DNA of 64,000 nucleotides, taken from contig CAYYGN010000001.1 of the NCBI GenBank assembly GCA_964471595.1, positions 124,001 through 188,000 on the forward strand. Reading direction: 5' to 3'. The translations under genes were made by a program, and so were the position numbers. Below the pieces are notes generated by a model. That model searched no databases. It was not told where the DNA came from and worked only from the letters and a program-made list of their open reading frames with translations. This DNA is from JAGNXB01 sp964471595. Lineage in GTDB: Bacteria > Bacteroidota > Bacteroidia > Chitinophagales > Saprospiraceae. Shown here piece by piece: positions 34,516-44,085 of this stretch. Position 1 is the stretch's first letter; each line of letters opens with the position of its first letter.

Positions 34516-35418
34516 CTAGCGTTGACGAATCGGCAGAGAAAAGTGCCAACGTCCTGTCAACCCGGCAAAAGCAAAAGGGTAATCGTGAAGGCCTTTTCCA
34601 GCGGCCAGCACCCAGGACCACACGGCAGATGACCGGTACAGGCATTCGGCTTCATATATAACAGGGCTATCTCCTTGGCCCAAATACCCGCTATACCCCC
34701 GGAGGGAATGGAAGAATTCCAGCCTTTTGCCAGCCCACCGATGGCCCAGACCCCACAAGAGGCAATCGTTTTGTCTCGATTTATCATCGTACGTCTGGTA
34801 AACCAGAAATCCCCCCTGCACCTCCAGAACATGCCGGCCGGTTATTCTGCGGGTAACGGCCAGGTCAAACCAGTAACCCGGCGTATCCGTGTATCTGGCA
34901 GCCCCCAAATGAGTGCCGGAGGGGGCACGAATCCCGACCCTTAAAGAACTTTCCCACCCACCCAACCAACGAGGGGGCAATCGAAACAGCGTTTCGATAT
35001 GAAAGTCTCCTCCTGCCATGCGATCGTTGTAGGCCTCGAAAAATATCTTCCTTTCTGTTTTCAGGGCATGACTGGTCCGAAAACCTTCCAAAGGAATGAC
35101 ATGAACCACCAACCGACACCAGGGCGCAGGGCTCCATTGCATGCCCAGCCTGGCAGAAACGGTTTCCTCTTCTGCATGGAAATGCCCCCATGCTCCCATG
35201 GAAAACCAGGATGATGAATCCATATTCATCTTGTGCATGGATGGGACGGGCAGGGCGTTGGGGCCCATGCCGGCAGGGGTCAGATTCAGGTAGTATTGAT
35301 AGGGACGCACACCATCCCAGCCCACATTTTGCGCCCACCAATCTCCCGACTGGCCCAACAAGGTCATACCCCAGAACAGCATGCCTGTCAAACTGACTCC
35401 GACCAAACTTTTACTCAT
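34516..35418 (-). CDS. Hypothetical exported protein, probable outer-membrane beta-barrel
   Basis: 300-residue protein with a signal-like N-terminus (SLTGMLFWGMTLLG). The body is rich in alternating hydrophobic and aromatic strands (SSLRVGIRAPSGTHLG, HVLEVQGGFLVYQTY, WSWVLAAGKGLHDYPFAFAG) and ends in RWHFSLPIRQR, a pattern suggesting a small outer-membrane barrel. I do not recognise the family. Its start overlaps the last 8 bases of trmD, so translational coupling is likely, although there is no obvious functional link. Confidence 0.7.
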   Translation of the reverse strand: MSKSLVGVSLTGMLFWGMTLLGQSGDWWAQNVGWDGVRPYQYYLNLTPAGMGPNALPVPSMHKMNMDSSSWFSMGAWGHFHAEEETVSARLGMQWSPAPWCRLVVHVIPLEGFRTSHALKTERKIFFEAYNDRMAGGDFHIETLFRLPPRWLGGWESSLRVGIRAPSGTHLGAARYTDTPGYWFDLAVTRRITGRHVLEVQGGFLVYQTYDDKSRQNDCLLWGLGHRWAGKRLEFFHSLRGYSGYLGQGDSPVIYEAECLYRSSAVWSWVLAAGKGLHDYPFAFAGLTGRWHFSLPIRQR

Positions 35419-36091
35419 CCTGTAGCAATGTCGGTCTCCTTTGGCGGGTGCGGGCCAAAGCCTGCTCGTATCGCCAGGCTTCTATGGCCGACTCGTTGCC
35501 CGAGAGCAGGACAGAGGGCACTTCCCAATCCCTGAACCGGGCCGGTCGGGTATAAACGGGAGGAGCCACCAATCCATCCTGAAAGCTGTCGGACAGAGCG
35601 GAGGTTTCATCATTCATGACACCCGGCAACAAACGGCCGACCGCATCGACCAGGACGGCGGCAGCCAATTCACCTCCGCTCAGAACGTAATTGCCAATAC
35701 TCACTTCCATGGTAACCACATGTTGCCTGATCCGCTCATCAATGCCTTTGTAATGACCGCACAAGATCATGAGGTTGCCTTTCAGCGAAAGCCGGTTGGC
35801 CAGGGGCTGGTCGAGCAATATGCCGTCCGGTGCCATGTAAATGATTTCATCATAGGACCTAATGGCCTGCAATGATTCGATACATGCCATTAGGGGTCCG
35901 GGCATCATGACCATTCCCGCTCCACCTCCATACGCATAGTCATCCACTTGTCTGTGCTTTCCGATACCGTATGCCCGGAGGTCCACCACATCAATTTCCA
36001 ACAGTCCCCGCTTGCCTGCCCTACCAATGATAGAATGCTGCAAAGGCCCTTGCAGCAGGTCCGGAATGACCGTTATAATGGAGATGCGCAT
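35411..36091 (-). CDS. trmD: tRNA (guanine-N1-)-methyltransferase TrmD
   Basis: 226-residue SPOUT methyltransferase making m1G37 in tRNAs. The start at 36091 (MRISIITVIPDLL) fits the family. Recognisable segments are DDYAYGGGAGMVMMPGPL, ILCGHYKGIDERI and the trefoil-knot SAM site SIGNYVLSGGELAAAVLVDA. The frame is open 54 codons upstream without homology. A near -7 box (GACCTTTG on the minus strand, one mismatch) lies about 20 bases before the start. It overlaps the downstream barrel gene by 8 bases. Confidence 0.95.
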   Translation of the reverse strand: MRISIITVIPDLLQGPLQHSIIGRAGKRGLLEIDVVDLRAYGIGKHRQVDDYAYGGGAGMVMMPGPLMACIESLQAIRSYDEIIYMAPDGILLDQPLANRLSLKGNLMILCGHYKGIDERIRQHVVTMEVSIGNYVLSGGELAAAVLVDAVGRLLPGVMNDETSALSDSFQDGLVAPPVYTRPARFRDWEVPSVLLSGNESAIEAWRYEQALARTRQRRPTLLQDE

Positions 36092-36199
36092 GATGCCTGA
36101 CAAAGGTCGCAAATCAGGATGGCATTCTGTATCAAACACAATCCGGCAGGTTATTTGTATCGGTATCCGTATTTGAGGCGTCCATTTCGCCAAACCTTG

Positions 36200-36207
36200 T
36201 AGCTTTG
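36200..36207 (+). promoter_or_regulatory. Putative -7 element TAGCTTTG for the DksA/TraR-like gene
   Basis: Exact TAnnTTTG match. The leader would be about 135 nt to the ATG at 36349, or 75 nt to an in-frame ATG at 36289. Confidence 0.45.
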
Positions 36208-36348
36208 CGGCGCCAATTTGTTCGGATTGAGCCCTGAACGTGGTTGCCGGCACCTGATGGCGGAAACTTTTTGAGAAAGAAATCCGTTATGGGTCCATCC
36301 TACCACCTTCGGGAGTCTGTCCGGACGGACCCTGAACAAACCAATGCA

Positions 36349-36813
36349 ATGGACAACAACACCACGCCCGTGCGTTATTCCGATGAAGAACTGGAAGAGT
36401 TCCGCACGCTCATCATTGGCAAACTGGACAAGGCCAAGGAAGAACTCGCCTTCATGGAAGAGCAGTTGTCCGAACTCAGCGAATCGACCAACAACAAGAA
36501 CAGCGCTGACCTGTTTGATGACAGCAGCCTGCATTCGGAAATCGAAATGCTCAGCCGCATGATTCTGAGGCAACAGCAGTTTATCCGGAATCTGGATGCC
36601 GCTCTGTTGCGCATCAAAAACAAAACCTACGGCATCTGTACCATTACCGGGCAGCTCATTGACAAAAAGCGGCTCATGCTAGTGCCTCATGCCACCAAAA
36701 GCGTGGTCGGCAAAGAAGAAGAGAAGAAACAGATCGCCCAAGAACCTTTTGGCGGTGCCTATCGCGGCCTCGAGATCGAATCCTCTCCCTCTTTCAATCC
36801 TATCGAGGAGTGA
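36349..36813 (+). CDS. TraR/DksA C4-type zinc finger family protein
   Basis: 154-residue protein of the DksA/TraR family, which in other bacteria binds the RNA polymerase secondary channel. It consists of a coiled-coil (ELEEFRTLIIGKLDKAKEEL, LSRMILRQQQFIRNLDAALL) and the finger region YGICTITGQLIDKKRLMLVP. Only one Cys of the four zinc ligands is present, as in many Bacteroidota homologues, so it probably does not bind zinc in the usual way. The start at 36349 (MDNNTTPVRYSDEELEEF) is chosen by resemblance; ATGs at 36289 and 36244 are in frame. A strong terminator follows. Confidence 0.85.
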   Translation: MDNNTTPVRYSDEELEEFRTLIIGKLDKAKEELAFMEEQLSELSESTNNKNSADLFDDSSLHSEIEMLSRMILRQQQFIRNLDAALLRIKNKTYGICTITGQLIDKKRLMLVPHATKSVVGKEEEKKQIAQEPFGGAYRGLEIESSPSFNPIEE

Positions 36814-36894
36814 GTCTCCCTTCCTTCTTCCTGCCTATCCGTCGGGTAGAAAGTCTGGCCCCTGTCCCACTTGCTGTTGCCTTGTGGCAGCATG

Positions 36895-36929
36895 ATCCTG
36901 CCTTTCCTACGGGAGGGGCAGGATTTTTT
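36895..36929 (+). terminator. Rho-independent terminator after the DksA/TraR-like gene
   Basis: ATCCTGCC (36895-36902) pairs with GGCAGGAT (36917-36924), the inner bases extend the stem with G-T pairs, and six T follow. Confidence 0.85.
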
Positions 36930-36979
36930 GTTTACCCGATGCTCCTTTCCATTCGCCCATCTTCATACCCCCCCGCTAC

Positions 36980-38395
36980 ATGAAAAACAGGTATTTCGAT
37001 CTCATTGACCAGACCTTTTACTTCCCCCAAGAAGGCTTCGACATCGAGAACGGCTATCTGACCTTTCACAACATCTCTTTGATGCATCTCATCCAAAAGT
37101 ATGGGACGCCACTCAAATTGACCTATCTGCCCCAAATCGGCGCCCAGATCAAGAAGGCCAAAAACTTCTTCAACAGGGCCATCAAAGCCTTGAATTACAG
37201 CGGAGACTATTACTATTGTTATTGCACAAAGAGCAACCATTTCAGTTATATTCTGCACGAAGTCCTGCAACACGATGTCCATCTTGAGACCTCGTCTTCC
37301 TTTGACATCGATTTGGTCCACCACCTTTATCGCGAAGGGAGACTCCGCAAGGACACCATAATTGTCAACAACGGTTTCAAGCCCCGGGCTTATGCCGAAA
37401 AGATTGCAGGACTGGTGAATGACGGCTTTTACAATGTCATCCCCGTCCTCGACAACCCAGAGGAACTCCAACACTACGAAGAGCTGGTTCAAGGTGAATG
37501 CAAGCTGGGCATTCGGGTTGCCACGGATGAAGAACCCAATTTCGAGTTTTATACCAGCAGACTTGGCTTCAGGCATTCCCAGGTCATCCCCTATTACCAG
37601 GAACGACTGGCCAACAATCCCAAATTCAAACTCAAGATGCTCCACTTCTTTGTGGATACCGGCATCAAAGACACGATTTATTATTGGGGAGAGCTCAAAA
37701 AGGCCGTTAAGCTTTATGGTGAGTTGCGAAAGATATGCCCGGACCTTAAGGCGATCAACATTGGAGGGGGGATGCCCATTCGCAACAACCTCAGTTTTGA
37801 ATACGATTACAAGTACATGGTCAAGGAGATCGTCAGTTTGATCCAGCAGGCCTGCGAGGAAGACGGGATTCCGGAGCCCGATATTTTCACCGAGTTTGGC
37901 AAGTACACGGTCGGTGAAAGTGGCGCCACCATTTTCAGTGTTTTGAGCCAAAAACAACAGAATGATGCCGAGGTTTGGTACATGATCGACAACTCCCTGA
38001 TGAACACCCTTCCCGACAGTTGGGGTATTTCCGAGCGGTTCATCCTGCTACCCATCAACAAATGGGAGAATGAATACCACCGGGTGAATATCGGTGGTCT
38101 GAGTTGCGACAACTCTGACTACTATAATGCCGAAGTGCATGAAAACCAGGTGTATTTGCCCAAAATCGAAGCTGGTGACCCGGAACCCCTTTATATCGGA
38201 TTCTTTCACACCGGTGCCTACCAGGATTCCATCAGCGGGTTTGGCGGCATTAAGCATTGCCTGATTCCCTCCCCCAAACACGTACTGATTGACAGGGATG
38301 ACATGGGCAATTTGGTTGACTGGCTGGCCTATGAGGAGCAAACGGCAGAAAGTATGCTCTCCATTCTTGGCTACCATGCCCAAGCCCCTCAATAA
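36980..38395 (+). CDS. Arginine decarboxylase (fold III Orn/DAP/Arg decarboxylase)
   Basis: 471-residue PLP enzyme of the alanine-racemase-fold decarboxylases, in the Bacteroidota branch usually annotated as arginine decarboxylase. The PLP Lys is in YYYCYCTKSNHFSY, with HLETSSSFDIDL after it, the phosphate-binding Gly-rich loop is NIGGGMPIRNN, and the Cys/Asp-type active site is toward the C-terminus (VGGLSCDNSDYYN is in the substrate-binding position). It would feed agmatine and polyamine synthesis. It is a single gene with its own terminator shared with the convergent TPR gene. Whether the substrate is arginine or another basic amino acid is not proven by sequence. Confidence 0.85.
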   Translation: MKNRYFDLIDQTFYFPQEGFDIENGYLTFHNISLMHLIQKYGTPLKLTYLPQIGAQIKKAKNFFNRAIKALNYSGDYYYCYCTKSNHFSYILHEVLQHDVHLETSSSFDIDLVHHLYREGRLRKDTIIVNNGFKPRAYAEKIAGLVNDGFYNVIPVLDNPEELQHYEELVQGECKLGIRVATDEEPNFEFYTSRLGFRHSQVIPYYQERLANNPKFKLKMLHFFVDTGIKDTIYYWGELKKAVKLYGELRKICPDLKAINIGGGMPIRNNLSFEYDYKYMVKEIVSLIQQACEEDGIPEPDIFTEFGKYTVGESGATIFSVLSQKQQNDAEVWYMIDNSLMNTLPDSWGISERFILLPINKWENEYHRVNIGGLSCDNSDYYNAEVHENQVYLPKIEAGDPEPLYIGFFHTGAYQDSISGFGGIKHCLIPSPKHVLIDRDDMGNLVDWLAYEEQTAESMLSILGYHAQAPQ

Positions 38396-38610
38396 TCCGT
38401 GTAAGCTAATACGGGCACTTTGGTTCTTGAACACCGTTTTGGGATTGCTGAATCCCTTGCGTCCAAACCGTTTCTCACACCGGAGTCCAGGAGGACAGTT
38501 TTTGCCCCCTGATTGTCCGACATCGGAGGATCGGTGACAACCAAAGGCCCGGCTCCCCCCGGGGACTCTTCCCGGAATGTCGGGACATGACCACGATTCC
38601 AGAAAACAGA

Positions 38611-38644
38611 AATGGCCTTTCGTATTGGACAACGAAAGGCCATT
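38611..38644. terminator. Perfect 13-bp hairpin, bidirectional terminator
   Basis: AATGGCCTTTCGT (38611-38623) pairs with ACGAAAGGCCATT (38632-38644) around an 8-base loop, between the convergent decarboxylase and TPR genes. Confidence 0.75.
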
Positions 38645-38672
38645 CGGGTCACTGGAGGAAATAGTACCGCCT

Positions 38673-39992
38673 CTATTTCTTGAAATAGGAGGTTTCGTTC
38701 TTCTCTCCTTTCTGCGCTTTTTCCAATCTCGATTTAAATTCGTTGGAGATGCTCAGTTCGTTCTTGCGCGCATAAATTTCCTTCAGCGCTATCAGGGTAT
38801 TCACATCATTGGGGTCGAGCTGCTCGGCTTTTTGGAAGTACGGCAGAGCTTTGTCAAATTCGGCACTCATTTTTGCCTTGAGGGCATCGTACTTGCGAAT
38901 TCCTTCTTTGCTGATATCATCAGCCAGTGCATTCAACCCTTGTTGGTACACGGCTGCCCGGTTGTAGTACAGGGCTCCAATACTGTATATGGCGTCCAGA
39001 TATTGGGCGTCTTTGGCCAATGCCTGATTGTAATAATCAAGGGCGGCATCAAAATAGGTATCACCCTTGCTTTCATCTTTGGCTTCCAGTGCCTTCTGGA
39101 ACAAGTTGTCATACACATTTCCCAACGTTAGATACAGCGACTTGTTTTCGGGTTCTTTTTCGATGGCGGTCTTCAACCGGGTGACCAACTCGTCCATCCG
39201 TCCTTCCCGGAGATAATGGTTGATCTCCGTAAACAGAAGACTGACTTCATCGGGATATTTCTTCCGGCCTTCATCCAAATAGGCTGCTGCCTTGGCCTTG
39301 TCGGTCTCGATATAAGCGTTGTAAAGGAGATCGTAGATGTAGGCGTTGGCATATTGTGCGGCGCGTAGCTTTTCGAGATAACCGATGCACCGTGCCTGGT
39401 CCTCCTGATTCTGGCAGGTAGCTGCGGCACTGAACATGGCATCCTGATAGGCTTTGTCATCCATGGGACTTTTTTCCTGCTCCTTGACAAGCAGTTCATG
39501 GGCTTCCACGACGGTCGCAAATCCCAGATGGGCCAGATCAAAATCCTCGTTCTGGTAACCGTAGATAGCCATATTGTTCAGATGCCCGATGGCATTCGTG
39601 ATACCGTCCAACGCATCGCGTTTATGGTATTTCTTTTCAGCCCGGGCATTGCCTTCCCGAAAGGCCGCAAAAGCCTCATAAGCGGCTTTGGTGTTTTCCG
39701 GGCGGGCGTTGGGATTCAACATGGCATTTGTCAGGTCTTTATTGGCTTTTTCAATTTCGACCTGACCTTTAAGGATCCAGGCTTCCGGATCGGCCTGAAT
39801 GGTCACATCCTTGATGGCGATATCGATCATTTCACTGGCTTCGGCCAGTTTATCGGCATTCCCGGATGGGTCGAGGTTGTAAGCGCCAAGTGCGCGTTTG
39901 GCCTTTTTGAAGGCGCGGTCGCCTTCATCCTGGGCATTGGACTGGCCCAGCACCGCTCCCATCATCAGCAACAGGATGGCAATGTTTTTCAT
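38673..39992 (-). CDS. Exported tetratricopeptide repeat protein
   Basis: 439-residue protein with a signal peptide (MKNIAILLLMMGAVLGQSNA) and several TPR units, for example YFDAALDYYNQALAKDAQYL, AYIETDKAKAAAYLDEGRKK and DKALPYFQKAEQLDPND. It is probably periplasmic or surface-attached and serves as a protein-binding scaffold. No partner domain or sorting signal is visible. The function is unknown. Downstream of gyrA on the same strand but about 70 bases apart. Confidence 0.85.
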   Translation of the reverse strand: MKNIAILLLMMGAVLGQSNAQDEGDRAFKKAKRALGAYNLDPSGNADKLAEASEMIDIAIKDVTIQADPEAWILKGQVEIEKANKDLTNAMLNPNARPENTKAAYEAFAAFREGNARAEKKYHKRDALDGITNAIGHLNNMAIYGYQNEDFDLAHLGFATVVEAHELLVKEQEKSPMDDKAYQDAMFSAAATCQNQEDQARCIGYLEKLRAAQYANAYIYDLLYNAYIETDKAKAAAYLDEGRKKYPDEVSLLFTEINHYLREGRMDELVTRLKTAIEKEPENKSLYLTLGNVYDNLFQKALEAKDESKGDTYFDAALDYYNQALAKDAQYLDAIYSIGALYYNRAAVYQQGLNALADDISKEGIRKYDALKAKMSAEFDKALPYFQKAEQLDPNDVNTLIALKEIYARKNELSISNEFKSRLEKAQKGEKNETSYFKK

Positions 39993-40062
39993 AGGTCAGA
40001 GAATTGGTCGATTAAGATAAACAAGTAAGGCCCCAAGGGCAGAAAGGTTCGTTAACAGGCTG

Positions 40063-42552
40063 TTAAGAAGGGTCGACATGCGCGAGCTCGGCTGGTCCGG
40101 ACTCCTCATCACCGACCACGACCGCCACGTCGGCAATCTGATCTTCTTCTTCCAGACGAATTACCTTTACGCCCTGCGTAGCGCGGCCCATCACACGTAT
40201 GTCCGAAACCGGCATACGAATCATGATTCCGGAACGATTGGTAATCATCAGGTCGTCATCATCCCGAACCGTTTTGATCGCGATGAGCGGGCCGGTTTTC
40301 TCCGTAATGGCCATGGTCTTAACCCCTTTGCCTCCCCGGTTGGTGATCCGGTAATCATCGAGGGCCGATCTTTTGCCATTTCCATTGGCCGACACTACGA
40401 GAATCGTGGTGGCCGAGTCATCCGGATCGACGCACACCATTCCGACGAGATAGTCTTCATTGTGGTCGAGGGACATTCCCTTGACGCCTGTGGCGGTCCT
40501 GCCCATGGGTCGGACGGTCCGCTCCGGAAAACGGATGGCTCTTCCCGTCCGATTGGCCAGGATGATTTCGTTCTTCCCATTGGTCAGACGCACTTCCAGC
40601 AACTGATCATCATCCGTGATATTGATGGCATTGATGCCAGTGACCCTAGGCCGGCTGAAGGCCATGACCTCCGTTTTTTTGACGATGGCTTTTTTGGTAC
40701 AGAAGATGAGATAATGGGATTCCAGAAAAGCCGTGTCGTTAAGATCCTGTATGGGTATGTAAGCCTTGATGCGCTCCTCCTTGGGTAAGGCCAGCAAATT
40801 CTGAATCACCCTTCCCGATCCTGTTTTGGAGGCTTCGGGGATCTCGAAGACCCGCAACCAGTGGCACCGGCCTGATTCGGTGAACAGTAACAGGTAGTTG
40901 TGGTTGGAAGCCACAAACATATGCTCCACGAAGTCTTCATCCCGTGTTCGAGTGCCTCTTGATCCGCGTCCGCCACGGCTTTGTGTACGGAACTCTTCTA
41001 CTTTGGTCCGCTTGATGTACCCCAGGTGACTGATGGTTACCACGACATCCTCATCGGCGATCAGGTCCTCCATGGTAATTTCTCCTTCGGCAAAGGCGAT
41101 CTCAGTGCGGCGGTCGTCCCCGTATTTATCTCTGAGTTCGACGGTTTCATCCCGGATAATGCCCCTTTGCATTTCCTCACTGGCCAACACGGACTTGTAG
41201 TACTCGATTTTCTTCAGAAGTTCCTGATATTCCTCTCTGATCTTGTCCCTCTCCAGTCCCGTGAGCCGTTGGAGTCGCATTTCCAGTATTGCCTTGGCCT
41301 GAATGTCACTGAGGCCAAAGGTGGCCATAAGGCCGTCCCTGGCCACATCCGGAGTGGCGCTGGCCCTTATCAGAGCGATGACTTCGTCCAAATGGTCCAG
41401 CGCAATCAGCAGACCTTCCAGTATATGGGCTCTTTCTTCGGCTTTGCGCAATTCATACCGCGTTCTGCGGACCACCACCTCCAACCTGAACCGAATGAAC
41501 TCCTGCAGCAATGACAACAGGTTCAACTGTCTGGGTTTGCCTCCCACCAGACACACATTGTTGACGGTATAGTAGGATTGGAGGGGTGTGTATTTGTAAA
41601 GCTTGCTGAGAACGACACTGGCCATGGTGTCGCGACGCACCTCGACGACGATACGCATCCCGTTGCGGTCAGACTCGTCGCGTACATCACTGATTCCCTC
41701 AATTTTCTTTTCATTGACCAATTCGGCAATCTTCATTACCAGGCTGGCCTTGTTGAGCTGGTAGGGAATTTCGGTGATAATGATGGCTTCCTTTCCGGAT
41801 TCGGTGGATTCGATTTCGGCGCGTCCCCTCACGGTAATCCGTCCCCGACCGGTCTCAAAAGCCTCCCGAATACCTTCGTGGCCGAGGATGATACCTCCAG
41901 TCGGGAAATCGGGACCTTTCACGAATTGCTGAAGGTCGGCCACCGTAGCCTCCGGATTTTCGACCAAATGGACGACGGCGTCGCAAACCTCTTTGAGGTT
42001 GTGGGGCAGCATGTTGGTCGCCATGCCAACGGCAATCCCTGAAGCACCATTCACGAGAAGGTTGGGCAACCGGGTTGGCATGACCGTGGGTTCCTCCAGG
42101 GAATCGTCAAAATTGAGGGCGAAATCGACGGTTTCCTTCTCAATATCCGCCAACAATTCCTCCGTTATCCGGGCCATCCTGGCTTCTGTATAACGCATGG
42201 CGGCCGGACTGTCCCCGTCTATCGAGCCAAAGTTGCCCTGTCCGTCCACAAGCGGATACCTGAGAGACCAGGGTTGGGCCATGCGAACCATGGTATCGTA
42301 CACGGATGAATCGCCGTGGGGGTGATACTTACCAAGTACCTCACCGACGATCCGGGCGGATTTTTTGTGGGCTTTGTTGAATGGCAGACCCAGCTCGTGC
42401 ATGCCGTACAACACCCTGCGGTGGACCGGTTTGAGGCCATCCCTCACATCCGGGAGAGCGCGGGAAACGATGACCGACATCGAATAATCGATGTAGGCGG
42501 TTTTCATTTCATCTTCAAGGTTGATGGGAACAATCCGGGATCCGGCGCTCAT
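40063..42552 (-). CDS. gyrA: DNA gyrase subunit A
   Basis: 829-residue breakage-reunion subunit of gyrase, which supercoils DNA with GyrB. The start at 42552 precedes VPINLEDEMKTAYIDYSMSV, the standard GyrA N-terminus. The catalytic Tyr is in PAAMRYTEARM, and the winged-helix and tower domains follow. The C-terminal beta-pinwheel contains a GyrA-box-like QSRGGRG (canonical QRRGGKG), which separates it from ParC. The frame is open nearly 200 codons upstream, antisense to ubiE, without homology. gyrB is not in the window; parE lies at 3089-4987. Confidence 0.95.
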   Translation of the reverse strand: MSAGSRIVPINLEDEMKTAYIDYSMSVIVSRALPDVRDGLKPVHRRVLYGMHELGLPFNKAHKKSARIVGEVLGKYHPHGDSSVYDTMVRMAQPWSLRYPLVDGQGNFGSIDGDSPAAMRYTEARMARITEELLADIEKETVDFALNFDDSLEEPTVMPTRLPNLLVNGASGIAVGMATNMLPHNLKEVCDAVVHLVENPEATVADLQQFVKGPDFPTGGIILGHEGIREAFETGRGRITVRGRAEIESTESGKEAIIITEIPYQLNKASLVMKIAELVNEKKIEGISDVRDESDRNGMRIVVEVRRDTMASVVLSKLYKYTPLQSYYTVNNVCLVGGKPRQLNLLSLLQEFIRFRLEVVVRRTRYELRKAEERAHILEGLLIALDHLDEVIALIRASATPDVARDGLMATFGLSDIQAKAILEMRLQRLTGLERDKIREEYQELLKKIEYYKSVLASEEMQRGIIRDETVELRDKYGDDRRTEIAFAEGEITMEDLIADEDVVVTISHLGYIKRTKVEEFRTQSRGGRGSRGTRTRDEDFVEHMFVASNHNYLLLFTESGRCHWLRVFEIPEASKTGSGRVIQNLLALPKEERIKAYIPIQDLNDTAFLESHYLIFCTKKAIVKKTEVMAFSRPRVTGINAINITDDDQLLEVRLTNGKNEIILANRTGRAIRFPERTVRPMGRTATGVKGMSLDHNEDYLVGMVCVDPDDSATTILVVSANGNGKRSALDDYRITNRGGKGVKTMAITEKTGPLIAIKTVRDDDDLMITNRSGIMIRMPVSDIRVMGRATQGVKVIRLEEEDQIADVAVVVGDEESGPAELAHVDPS

Positions 42553-42660
42553 GCAGATGGGTATTGATTTGCGGGCGCTAAGATAGTAATTCGGGTGTCG
42601 ATGGACCTGATTTTCCCGGCCGAAGACAGCCAATAGTGGTTTTTGTGGAACTTTGCCGGC

Positions 42661-43392
42661 ATGGACAACCCACCCGTCAAACCCTATGCCGATGCCCCGG
42701 GTTCCAAGAAGGAACAGGTAACCACGATGTTCAACCGGATCTCGGGTCGGTATGACCTTCTCAACAAGGTATTGAGCATGGGAATCGACCGGAGTTGGAG
42801 GAAGCTCCTGGTCCATCGCCTGGCGAGCCATGCACCTCGCGAGATTCTCGATGTGGCCACCGGGACGGCAGATTTGGCGATTGCCATATCGCGGGCCTTG
42901 CCGGCAGCCTCCGTCGCCGGTATCGACATTGCCCGGGAGATGCTCGACATCGGGAAGTCCAAAATCATACAGCAAGGGCTTGAAGGTCAGATAAAACTGA
43001 TCCAGGGAGATGCCGAAGCCCTGCCCTTTCCCGATGCTTCCTTCGATGCGGTCTCCGTAGCTTTCGGCGTTCGCAATTTCGAGAATCTCGAACAAGGCTT
43101 GGGCGAAATGAGACGTGTCCTGCGACCTGGCGGCCATGTATGGATCCTGGAATTCTCGCAGCCCCAGGGTTGGTTCAGGCCGTTATTTTTGCTCTATTTC
43201 AAATACTTGCTTCCCTTTATCGGACGTTTATCGTCCAGGGATCCAAAAGCTTACCGTTACCTGTTCGAATCTGTCCAGGCTTTTCCTGAAGGAAAGACCT
43301 TTTGTGACGTGATGCGAAACGCAGGATACCGGGAAGTTAAATGGACGCCTTTAACCTTTGGCACATGCTCCATTTACACCGGGATGCACTGA
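42661..43392 (+). CDS. ubiE: Demethylmenaquinone methyltransferase (UbiE/MenG)
   Basis: 243-residue SAM methyltransferase for the last step of menaquinone synthesis. It has the family N-terminus KKEQVTTMFNRISGRYDLLN, motif I ILDVATGTADLAIA, and the UbiE signatures DAVSVAFGVRNFENL and LRPGGHVWILEFSQP. The start at 42661 is the ATG that precedes PVKPYADAP. It is divergent from gyrA with 108 bases between. Its 3' end overlaps the PorT-like gene, so the two are translated from one message. Confidence 0.93.
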   Translation: MDNPPVKPYADAPGSKKEQVTTMFNRISGRYDLLNKVLSMGIDRSWRKLLVHRLASHAPREILDVATGTADLAIAISRALPAASVAGIDIAREMLDIGKSKIIQQGLEGQIKLIQGDAEALPFPDASFDAVSVAFGVRNFENLEQGLGEMRRVLRPGGHVWILEFSQPQGWFRPLFLLYFKYLLPFIGRLSSRDPKAYRYLFESVQAFPEGKTFCDVMRNAGYREVKWTPLTFGTCSIYTGMH

Positions 43393-44075
43393 TCCTTTCG
43401 GGTTTGTTGTTTCTGTTTGCTCCTGAATTGTCAGGTCAGCGAGGCAATTACAATTACCTGGATTTTGAAAACAAGCCGTACTATTTCGGGATCGTACTGG
43501 CCTACAACAATGCCGATTACCAAATCTCTCCTTCCAGGAACTTTCCTCTGAATGACAGCATCCGGCTTGTGGAATCTCTCAAAGGCCAGGGATTCAATCT
43601 GGGAGGGATCATCAACCTGAAGATCGGTCAATATGTGGACTTCCGGCTGCAACCCACGCTGTCTTTTACCGAACGCAAGATCTTCTACGAAACCCCTCAG
43701 GATATACGACCCGGGTACACGCGCAGCATACAGGCCGTACTTTTTGAAATGCCTTTCCACTTGCGCTACAAATCAGCACCCTACAACGACAAACGGTTTT
43801 TTCTGGTTTCGGGTGTCAAGTACGGGATTGACGTCGCCAATGATTCCCGGTCCCGGGATGCTTCGGAGCTGGTCAAAATTTCGCCTTCCGATTTCATGTT
43901 CGAGATTGGAGCAGGAGTCCAGATCTACTTTCCCTACTTCATCTTTTCTCCGGAGATCAAATACAGCCACGGCCTGGGCAATATCCTCGTCGCCGATCCC
44001 CGCCTGCCTCAGTCGAACATCATAGACAGGCTCGTTTCCCGATCCTTTACGATCTCCTTCCACTTCGAAGGTTGA
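43365..44075 (+). CDS. porT: PorT-family T9SS protein (outer-membrane beta-barrel)
   Basis: 236-residue exported barrel protein. With the start at 43365 the signal is MLHLHRDALILSGLLFLFAP; an ATG eight codons earlier (43341) is also possible. It then reads NYNYLDFENKPYYFGIVLAYN and KIGQYVDFRLQPTLSFTER, matching the PorT/SprT family needed for type IX secretion, and ends in a barrel-type SRSFTISFHFEG. It overlaps ubiE by 28 bases. ubiE-porT linkage recurs in Bacteroidota, which supports the call. Given five T9SS cargo genes in this window, it is likely part of their export machinery. Confidence 0.82.
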   Translation: MLHLHRDALILSGLLFLFAPELSGQRGNYNYLDFENKPYYFGIVLAYNNADYQISPSRNFPLNDSIRLVESLKGQGFNLGGIINLKIGQYVDFRLQPTLSFTERKIFYETPQDIRPGYTRSIQAVLFEMPFHLRYKSAPYNDKRFFLVSGVKYGIDVANDSRSRDASELVKISPSDFMFEIGAGVQIYFPYFIFSPEIKYSHGLGNILVADPRLPQSNIIDRLVSRSFTISFHFEG

Positions 44076-44085
44076 CCTGCCGGGG

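Noticed and set aside
40063..42552. Calling this A subunit ParC because a ParE gene is in the window
   Set aside because: The GyrA N-terminus and a GyrA-box-like QSRGGRG in the C-terminal domain favour GyrA.
42553..43137. Upstream extension of gyrA by nearly 200 codons
   Set aside because: Antisense to ubiE and without GyrA homology; the family N-terminus begins at 42552.
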